A stretch of 64,000 nucleotides of DNA from contig CM076957.1 of the NCBI GenBank assembly GCA_039566865.1, forward strand, positions 6,581,896-6,645,895, given 5' to 3'. The notes beneath the pieces were generated by a model that worked only from the letters and a program-made list of their open reading frames with translations, had not been told where the DNA came from and ran no database searches. Shown one piece after another: positions 56,001-64,000 of this stretch; position 1 is the stretch's first letter; each line of letters begins with the position of its first letter. This DNA comes from Aurelia coerulea (taxonomy: Eukaryota > Cnidaria > Scyphozoa > Semaeostomeae > Ulmaridae). A program made the position numbers and the translations under genes.

Positions 56001-59000
56001 TGTGCACATTATAAAGAACCAACTTCAGAAAATTTCACTCGAACAAAAATCTTGAAAATATTTTTTGAAAGTCGACAAAATTCCCCAAAACATGTGGTTA
56101 GAGCAATATAATCAATACTGCATTGGCCTTAACAGGACACATTGATGTATGAAACAATGTAGATTCATTTTTTATTCCATCCTTCATTGGGCACAGTTTC
56201 ATGGCACAAGCTAGTAAATTGCCAGCATTTATGTATTAAAAGATATAATTACCGAAAAACGTGGGTACATCATTTCTTATACATCAACAAATGACAGTTG
56301 TGTGATTTTGAAGCAATCATACATCCAAGCGATTTTGATAGTTCCGTGGAATTTGACCTTTTCGTGAACCTAACAACTATATAAAGCACCTGAAAAATGG
56401 AAACGGTTCTAAAAAAATGTTATTATGGTTTTATTGTGCCTCAAACATGCTGCATCATGAAAAGTGACACCTTACTGACAAATGGGCCACAAGTTCAATA
56501 AATTATTGCTCATCAACCAAACGAGATATCAAGCTGAAATTAAATATCTAGGATCAACTCCTCATTACCTTGCTATAGAAAAAATTCAAGAAGATTTCTC
56601 AAACATGACTTGACATCCATCTGATGAAGCTATATGGAATTACCCTGCTCATCCCCTTGTGGCCTTTTTGTGCATATTGTCAGAAATGTCAAGTTTTCAC
56701 TTTGTCTCTGGTAAAGATGCAATTGGATGGAGGCATTCTCAAAGCCAACAAAAAAGATGCTTACTCAAAAATTTCCTGGGGATACTAATCTTTAAAGATA
56801 CTGTTATTAGAAATGGTCAAGGTTTATTTTAGCGCCAGCAAATATGAGATCACCAGAACTGTTCTAAGCCAAAGTAGAGGATGCCTCCTTAAAAATTTCC
56901 TGGGGACTTCGTCCCCAGATCCCTTAATTCCAGTCCCCCTCAATTCATTTACACTGGCCATGCCGAAAAGTATAGCAAAGGAAAGCAAAATTTGATTGCG
57001 TTCTACATACATAATTCTAGATGTTGTAAATCCAAAGTATTCTGGGGGAGCATGGCCCTGGACCCCCTAGATTGATGCGCCTCCTACCCAGTGTACACTG
57101 TGTACACTTACACCCATTGGTGCACACTGATCATTGACAATTTTGTTGTCCGGTGCACGGAAAACTTACATTCCATACTGGGGAAAGTTTGTACAGTAGT
57201 ACCCTCTTACAGGTGTGCAGAGTATTATGGCACTTGCACACCGGAGATTTTCAATAGGCTATTCAAATTAGACAATAGAGAACAAAAGAAATTTCTCGTT
57301 GCACACTGGAGATCTCTTCAAGAAAAGTGCCATACTCTGCAGACTGGCGGCCTCTTAGCCTGCGCGCAGACTTTGATCACTGGGGAGGAGAGTAGAGAAA
57401 GGAACTACAAAGTCTGCGCAACACCATGCATTTTCTTGTTTTGAAACTTTCAATGTAATTGCGCAAGCAAGAAGCCCTTTTTCTATTGTTATGAAAGCCA
57501 ATCAATATAGTCCGAGCAAACCCGGACCCAATAGATTTAGCGGAAGGTGATTGATATTGTCTTGTTCACAAAGTGATAAAAGGTTGATTGTAATCGAAGT
57601 ACTCAGTCAGTTGTTGAACAAATAGCGGATCGTGACGGGAAGCGAAGACTCACCGCTCTGCTATGAAGGGAAGTACACAAGATTTTCGTGTAAATATGTG
57701 AACGATTGGCATGGATCAAATTTTCAGAGTGGCCTAAATCACGTCCAACGCATTTTCAACATCCATGGGATCCTTGATGAGCAGAAAGTTGTGATGTAGG
57801 AATTTTTCAAGGATATTACGCACTTTCAGTGCTTCAACCGGTTTTGGAAAGTCTCTTGTCTGGGTGTCGTGTGGAGTAAGAAACAGGTCTTGAAAAGATT
57901 TATTCTGCTCGAATTTCTTTCAGCAGCAAGGTTTACTTTTTTATTCACGCAACTCTCTTTTCGACAACTCATGGATTTGTTGGTCTGTTTGCTTAGGCCT
58001 ACACAAGGATTGAGTACACTGTTTACGTTTTACGATGAATCAAGTAACTTTCTTCGCTCCTTCAACAAATCTACGCAACAGCGAAAAACATATTTACATA
58101 GCAATGTCTTCACAGTTTCAGAGGAACAACCAACAATTAAGAAATTTCCATCACTCTTGATTTGATACTGATCTGGCAATGCAAGCCACAATTTTGTTTC
58201 AAAGTTTCTTGGGTGAAGCTGACTCAAAATTGCCAATCTTGTTGCAATTAGGTCATGACGGTCATGTGATCAAAAACAAGGAAATGCACGGCATTGTGCA
58301 TACTTTGTAGTTCCTTTCTTCCCTCTCCTCCCCAGTAGCCAAAGTCTGCACGCAGGCTATACCCTCGTCCCTGATTGGAAAACATGCGTGATTTGAAATT
58401 TGGCCTACCCGTAGTAGCGAGTGAAACAAATTTGAAGGTGCGAGCTGCGAGTAGACTTTAAAAAGGTGTGAGAGATGCAGAATTAACAATAGATCTTTTG
58501 TTCTTGCATGCAAAAAACCTATTATCATAGTTGCGAGTAGCTAGTTTGACACAGTTTCATAGTTGCAAGTGAATGCAAGTTTTCCAACCTGGCCTCTGTC
58601 TAAATATCATGCACACACAGGAACTTATGCAATATACACCAGTTTCTTATATAAGAAAAACGTGTAAAGCATTCTCCCCCTGAATGGCCCAATGCAGCTA
58701 ATAATATGAAAATCATAATTGTTTTAACCCAGGATGGATCTGGACATTTCTCTGTGCAAAAGATTGTGCCAAAATGAGAGGGTTTTGTACGGAGAAAAAG
58801 TTTCTCTGTGCTGAAGATCTTCTTAAAATGTGCAGCCAAATTCACCCAGCATTTCAACTGAGCACCTCAATTTTTCTTTCTTTGAATACTACTGTATATA
58901 ATCATCTCAAATAAAGTGAGGGTGATTGACTTTTGTCTGCATTCACACATGTTGGCATGGTAAGGTGCAGGTAGAAAATGGAAGTGCATTTCACACTCAA

Positions 59001-62000
59001 AGATGTCCCTTTTTTCAATTTACTTCAGTCAGATTTCTGTCATTTTATTGGTCTTTCCCTCTAAATTTGATGATATATGGGCCAGCAAACTGAATTCTAT
59101 TTATTGGAAAGACAAATTCCAAGAATAGACCTTTTTACTTCTTTGAAAAGAGGTTTGGATCAAGCGTCTAAATCTGGTAAATTTTGTGAAGGAAGACAAA
59201 AGCATGACCCCGGTTGTCAGTAGAAACACTGCACTGCTACCTGAAGCAAGAAGTTCCTTCAGATCTCAGAACACTTTCAGAGAGTTGATAGACCACAACT
59301 TTGCTCAAATTGACAGTGACTTATACAAGGGGTTCAGTTTATACACTAGCAAGTTTTATTCGACTTTTTCTGAGTTTTATTCTGAGATCTGAAGGCCTTG
59401 TTTCTCGTTATTTTTATTCAGTGTTTGATAGTTTTTGTGTGTAACATTTCAAAACAAAGTGAGAACACTACAAGGGTTTCATTATGCCAGATTGCAAATT
59501 GAAGTTTGCTGGTTTCAACCGTAGTTATTAAAATGAAAGAAAAGTAAGCTAAAAGTGAATTGAAATAACATGAGACACAGCAAAAAGACCAATGTCATTT
59601 TCCTGTGTGTAAAATAAGCCATGTTGCTAACTCATTCTGTGTGAAGTAGTTGATAACAAACTCTCTGAAAGTGTTGAGATCTGCAGCAACTTTTTGCCAC
59701 AGCTAGCAATGTATCCACTAAGAACGGGGGCCATGCCTTCATTTTCCTTCTCAAACTTTACAAGATTTGAATGCTCAATCCAAAGCTTTTTCCCAAGAAG
59801 TAAACAGGTCTATGCATCAAAAAATTTTCAAAGCGGAAGTAGATTTTTGTAGATGGGGAAGATAAGATCTGACAAGAAACGAAATACACAAATTTGTTCA
59901 AGGAAATTGTTCCAATATTAAATCCACTACTTATATTGATAAAGATCGTCTGGTCCGCTGCTCCTTGAAGAAACACTATTGCTGCATTTATATCTGTCAA
60001 CATTTTATTTTGATTCCAAGGCTGAAAATTCAGGGCTTTTGTTGTTTGCCATTCAAACTTGCACGTGCAAATACAGTAGAACCAATCAGCAAATTGTCAC
60101 TCTACTCCTGCTGAGTGCACCAAGAAGAAATTCATGAATTTAGAAATACAGAGAATATTTGATAGATGGGATTTGGGAATGAATCAAAGGTTGGTTGATA
60201 GCCAAACAGCTTTGTTAGTTTGATTTTATTCTCTATTTCCCTGAGCATTATAAAATATAGGTAACATTGGCTGTACGAAGGTCTGTTACTGTGAAATGCA
60301 TGAAAAGGGGGCATGAAACGCATATTATATAGAATCTCCTCTTAAAGATTTAATTGCCCTCATGACGAGTTAAGAATCAATTCTCTGAAAGCAATAACAC
60401 TCCAAGATTGTTGTCAAGATATCTTTTTAACTCTTTAAGATGAACTGTATTTTGCATATTGCTCAGAGAAAGGAGAATCCTTACCATTTGATTAACGGTT
60501 TGATAGCCTGATTGCATCCCCTACTGTTGCCATTGAGTTGAATTTATCCGTTGAATTGAATTAATTTTAGGGCTAGGGGTTTGGCCCCAACGTCACAAAT
60601 TTCAAAGTGAATGAATTTTCATAAATTCTTTGTTACATATTATATTTCCAATGGTAAAAAAGATGGAAGAAAGTCACAAAGATATTTTTAGCCTCTTGAG
60701 TATCAGTTAAACTTTTATTCATTTTAATTTATCCAGTATACAATGTCCATATCACAAAAATTGAAGCAAGGTATTTTGGTTCATCAAAACAACAAAAAGT
60801 TCCAATAATGTTAATCTTGTTTGCATTTTTGTAGTATCTTTTGATGCTAGTAGTGATGCCTTGTGAAGAACAATAAGACCCCATTTACACAGGATCGGAT
60901 CCAAATTGATCCGATCCCCTGTTTTGAGGGGCGTTGACATGGGATCGGACCCACAACTGTTAATGTTTACACGGGATCGGACCCAAATGACTTTCATGAA
61001 CTTTTAGTAGTATTCTGATATTTCACTTTTATTGGCTCCTTTGAAATTTTGCGCTCTGATACACTCTTTGCTCATTTCTATTGCATTCTTTGAATTGTTA
61101 ACAAGGCTTTTTAATGTTCTTCATCACTTCCTATCCATACCAATGTGGATCCGCTTCCACCCATTTTCACAATATCTCTTTTGGATCGGATCCAAACGGG
61201 ATCACTTTCAAAGGGATCCCATTTGTGTACAGAGAGTAGATCCAAACGGGATCGGATTCATGAGGTCCCATGTAAACGCACAATTAAACAAGCCAATTTG
61301 GGAACAGGGGCTAAATGCATGGCAGATGGAGCACCATACATTTTCCAGGCAGTGATGGGATCTTAAATCCAAAAGGGGCATAAATATAGGCACAGTTGCA
61401 CATGTAAGCCCCTTTTATCATTAGGTCTTCAGGTAGGGGTTCACAATTCTTTATTATTGTATATTCTAACTTTAAAATGTTATTTCTAGGAGGACCATGG
61501 GACAATCAACAGCAGCCCAATTACAGACAGCAAGGGAACTACAATCAACCAGGCAGTTACAATCAACATCAAGGAGGGTTTGGCCAACAGCAAGATGGCT
61601 ATAACCAGCAGCAAGGGGGTTACAATCAACAGCAACGACAGCAAGGGGGCTACAGTCAGCAAGGACAATACAACCAACAGAGAGATTACAATAACCAAAG
61701 CAACTACAATGCTCCATCACAAAATTATGGAGATTCTAGGCAATATGATAACAGAAACCAACAATCAAGACCTTATAACCAAGGACCCCCAAGCCAACCC
61801 CCATCAGGTCAAGCTCCTTATAATCAGTATCAAAGTGCTCCACCACCCAGTGGGAATCAGTCAAGTAGTTATGGCTCTGTGAATCAGTCAAGTAGTTATG
61901 GTTCTGGTTTTCAGCCACCACCTCCCAATTTCAATGCACCTCCTCCAAATTCAAACATGCCCCCAGTCCAAGGTTTCCCTCCATCAGGCTTTGCTCCTCC

Positions 62001-62666
62001 CCTCCCATTACCAAAAACTTCAGGTTTCAACCAACCCCCACCCTCATTTGGAGGACCTCCACCACCCCAAGTAACCCCAACAAATGCCCCACCACCTCCT
62101 GCTCCCAGCTCTAATTCTGAACAGCCCCCTCTACCAGCAACTGCTGCAAATCGAGTGGGCAGAGAAGGAAGGGAAAGTAGAAGCTCACCCCCAAAGAAAA
62201 GAAAGAAGAGAAGCAGGTGGGGAGATATGGAAGAGAGGATCCAAATTCCAGGGCTGCCATCAAGTTTGCCTGTAGATGCTACACAAGAGCAAAGGGAGGA
62301 GTATATGTGTGAGTTTCATCCGTTGATTTTGTAAATTAGACATATGCTTGAAACAACTGATATTTTCATTATAAACTGGATAAAAATGGCACAAGTTTTA
62401 CTCAAAGATTCAAAGAGATGTTTCTTCCAAACTATATTGATCGTAAGTGTTATGATAAAGTGTACCATATATAGTTTGAGCATAAATTATTTGCAGCTGT
62501 TATAGTGGAGAGCAGAGGTGGCAAAGCACTGTAGTTCTCTGTCTGCCAGTGAAATGGAAGAATTTTCAATTTATGTTTCATTTTTTATAGTGCACTTCAA
62601 AATTGAAGAAATCAGCATCAAGCTAAGATCTGGAGACTTGGGCATCCCAGAAAATCCAGAAGACAG
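53040..62666 (+). CDS. SF1: Splicing factor 1 / branchpoint-binding protein, 5' three exons (partial)
   Basis: Exons 53040-53208, 61490-62308 and 62591-62666 join in phase 1 and phase 1 and give 355 residues before the frame leaves (phase 2) into intron 3. SF1 binds the intron branchpoint early in spliceosome assembly in the nucleus, together with U2AF. Exon 2 holds PPKKRKKRSRWGD (Trp 300), the U2AF65-binding motif (human KKRKRSRW), then IQIPGLPSSLPVDATQEQRE. Exon 3 gives KIEEISIKLRSGDLGIPENPEDR-type sequence, aligned without gaps to human SF1. Ahead of it are 56 residues from exon 1 (MPYGGSGANKAPIGQLNPIL), a Gln/Tyr/Asn/Gly-rich stretch (about 60-157) and a Pro-rich stretch (about 158-277). 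Donors are AAG|GTAGAT, TGT|GTGAGT, CAG|GTACTG; acceptors TTCTAG, TTATAG. The KH, QUA2 and zinc-knuckle exons lie beyond the window. Confidence 0.9.
53617..57181. mobile_element. 3.6-kb hAT-like element in SF1 intron 1, 8-bp TSD
   Basis: CCAGTATGGAAAGAAAGTGA at the left mirrors TTACATTCCATACTGG at the right, followed inward on both sides by the mirrored TGCACCGGACA / TGTCCGGTGCA. The perfect duplication GGAAAGTT flanks it (53609-53616, 57182-57189). Subterminal GGTGCAC motifs recur (five or more between 53638 and 53750, two near 57110-57160). Most of the body is the palindrome 53863-56645. A fragment of a hAT-like repeat (CTAAGCCAAAGTAGAGGATG near 56866) lies between palindrome and right end. 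No transposase frame. Confidence 0.82.
53863..56645. repeat. 2.8-kb near-perfect palindrome with 127-bp tandem repeats at its centre
   Basis: GGGTAATTCCATATAGCTTC at 53863 mirrors GAAGCTATATGGAATTACCC ending at 56645. The symmetry axis is near 55254, so both arms are about 1390 bp and differ by scattered substitutions only. Near the axis each arm has about 2.5-3 copies of a 127-bp unit (GTACAAACAGTGGCATTTTG at 54961, 55088, 55216 and the mirror images). The same 63-residue frame appears near both ends on opposite strands (54507, 55999). No recognised protein. Confidence 0.9.
57358..58357. mobile_element. 1.0-kb TA-inserted MITE (GCCTGCGCGCAGAC ends) in SF1 intron 1
   Basis: GCCTGCGCGCAGACTTTG at the left mirrors CAAAGTCTGCACGCAGGC at the right, with TA on both sides. 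The terminal repeats extend about 90 bp (CTGGGGAGGAGAG, AGAAAGGAACTACAAAGT, then TTTTCTTGTTTTGA). The core shows no recognisable protein; the 98-codon frame at 57869 is unassigned. Confidence 0.82.
58360..60887. other. SF1 intron 1, middle part, no genes seen
   Basis: A weak inverted pair, CAGATCTCAGAACACTTTCA near 59260 and TGAAAGTGTTGAGATCTG near 59665, hints at an old element but has no boundaries. Otherwise AT-rich. Confidence 0.4.
60888..61291. mobile_element. GGATCGGATCC-rich MITE in SF1 intron 1
   Basis: Both ends carry imperfectly mirrored blocks: CCATTTACACAGGATCGGAT at the left, GGTCCCATGTAAACGC at the right. GGATCGGATCC, GATCCGATCCC and variants recur at least seven times in both orientations. 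No duplication is clear, so limits are approximate. Confidence 0.55.
61464..61489 (+). promoter_or_regulatory. Branchpoint and 3' splice site of SF1 intron 1
   Basis: TTCTAAC at 61464-61470 differs from the strong TACTAAC branchpoint by one base and lies 19 nt before the TTCTAG acceptor (61484-61489). A T-rich tract separates them. The reading phase across the junction (G|GA) fits the exon 1 donor exactly. Confidence 0.6.
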
Positions 62667-64000
62667 GTACTGTTTAAGACTTTTGTAGTGTTTAAATTCA
62701 GATTGTAAAATGTAGTTGCTAACGATATCTTGTCTAGTAACCAAGGAAGGCTGAACTTGCTTCAGCAATTCTGCAGGTATTATTACTTAGCATTATGGCA
62801 ATTTAAGGAGATGAAATTATTAGCTTGTTGTTGAGCAATGGTGGTCAGTCCCAAAAGTCTTGTTGTGCAAAGTTTGCTGCATGCTCTCAAGTCCAGAAAA
62901 GAAAGGAATCTGGAATAAATGGGATGAGTTCAATCTATATATTCAATCTAAAGTCCTGCAAAATACTTAAGTTGTTTTGATCATAAAGAACCAGCAACGT
63001 CTTGATCATAAAAAATTATTAAAGACAAGTAGCATTTCAGAAAAATTAATGTACCGGGTGACCAACAAAAATGTAAAAGAACAGTAAGTTGCTGATTGAA
63101 ATGCTTCAAACATTGTTCTGTTGCTAAAAGACCAGCCTACATACGTTGTGAGTTTTTTTGCAATTTTTTTCAGCACAGTAAATTTCCCGAATTAAGGATA
63201 TTGAGGAAGAGGGCATGCCTGAAATCCTCAAAAAGTTGTCAAAACAGGGGTTCAATTCACAGCCATTTCCATCTACTGTATCTATCTAGCATCTTCAAAC
63301 ATTCAAAGGTGGCCTATCATCGATCGCCATTGTTCCCTTTTCTGCGCATTTCTATTCCATTTTCCATATTCTTCGGTGTTGGCCCAGTCTTTAACCCTTA
63401 GCATGCTGGTCGCTTTGTTGATTGCCCAACCTTTCCAGCTGAGCATTTTCGAAAAATTCCGTATTGAATCACCGAACAAATTTTGTCAAAATTGTTAGGG
63501 TCAAATCGATGTTTGACAAAAAAGTGAAGTATAGCAAGATTATAAAGCAAATTTTGGAGAATAAATATATGAATAAATCTTTGTGATACAAACGGTAAGT
63601 TTCACAGCATTTTGTGAGTAATGAGATCATAAATATTTCTGAAATTTCTCTGGTTTCCGCCGTTTCGCAGATGGCCGAAGAACGGAGCGCTTGCTGACCA
63701 CTCGCCATTTTGAAAGTCATTGTGGCCTCAATTGGGGGCCAATCATATCAGAAAGAGGCTAGATCAAAAGAGAAGAGAACGGGCTTCAAAATGGTACCCA
63801 AGATCAACACAAGACACGAGTTTCTACGAATCCGAAGTCGTAAAAATCTTCGTCGTCGCTGTCTTCATTCATGCTTCTCCTTTGTCTTCACACATCTCGA
63901 AAGGCTAATGGCGTGTCAGCTGATTCTTGGTAAATTTATAAAAACGTTGGAAGCGATGCTACGAAAAAACGGCAATAAAAAGGCCTAACTTTTTTGACAT
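62667..64000 (+). other. SF1 intron 3 (partial) with two transposon ends
   Basis: After the donor CAG|GTACTG no exon encoding the expected SPSP segment or KH domain is found, so the intron runs past the window. A TA followed by CCGGGTGACCAACAAAAATG (63052-63073) is the left end of a TA-inserted MITE. TTAACCCTTAGCATGCTGG (63391-63409) looks like the left end of a TTAA-inserted element. Neither right end is in the window. The frames at 63096 and 63710 are unrecognised. Confidence 0.5.

Noticed and set aside
57091..57444. 117-codon frame in SF1 intron 1
   Set aside because: It crosses two transposon borders (57181 and 57358), so it cannot be a single old gene.
62700..64000. Exon 4 of SF1
   Set aside because: No frame resembling the expected SPSP-containing or KH-domain segment follows an acceptor in this stretch.

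Overview
The window is AT-rich nuclear DNA of an animal. The evidence is spliced genes with GT-AG introns, an SF1 (branchpoint-binding protein) gene, LINE remnants, a metazoan-type Mutator-like transposase and a very dense layer of short DNA transposons. The repeat style suggests a cnidarian, probably an anthozoan (coral or anemone). That is an inference, and other invertebrates are not excluded. I recognised no rRNA, tRNA or CRISPR.

Only two well supported protein-coding genes are present. (1) At 53040 to beyond the right edge, + strand, lies the 5' half of SF1: three exons encoding about 355 residues, with an unusually long N-terminal Gln/Tyr/Gly-rich and Pro-rich region before the U2AF65-binding KKRKKRSRW motif. 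Its first intron (8.3 kb) is filled with transposons. (2) At 30240-32577, - strand, lies a two-exon Mutator-like transposase inside a 3.4 kb element (29669-33078) with matching ends. It looks intact and possibly autonomous.

The rest is mostly mobile DNA, and many boundaries can be fixed exactly from target-site duplications (TSDs). There are three broken LINEs (64-1355 +, 21186-21460 +, 49470-51296 -) and a decayed gag-like ORF (45861-46820 -). One group of MITEs has TA duplications and ends starting CCGGGTG/CTGGGT (5604, 17998, 21739, 26568, 29078, 47443, solo ends at 26480, 37811, 63054). A second group has TTAA duplications (11618, 12292, 15234, 19616, 29669, 42650, 48477). A third group is hAT-like with 8-bp duplications (6013, 48665, 50334, 51682, 53617). 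A distinctive family has poly-G/poly-C ends and 8-bp duplications (7610, 13196, 15461, 20068, 34411, 36536, 36981). Very long inverted repeats lie at 9014-10939, 23111-24734 and 53863-56645. Two tiny palindromic elements with 9-bp duplications lie at 13255 and 39949. A 97-bp minisatellite (41760-44612) is split by a TTAA-targeting element.

Nesting gives a relative age order. For example, two poly-G elements sit inside an older MITE at 36528-37583, and two inverted copies of one 507-bp MITE (19616, 48477) were each hit by a different younger element. All alignments and splice predictions were done by eye; nothing was searched in a database.
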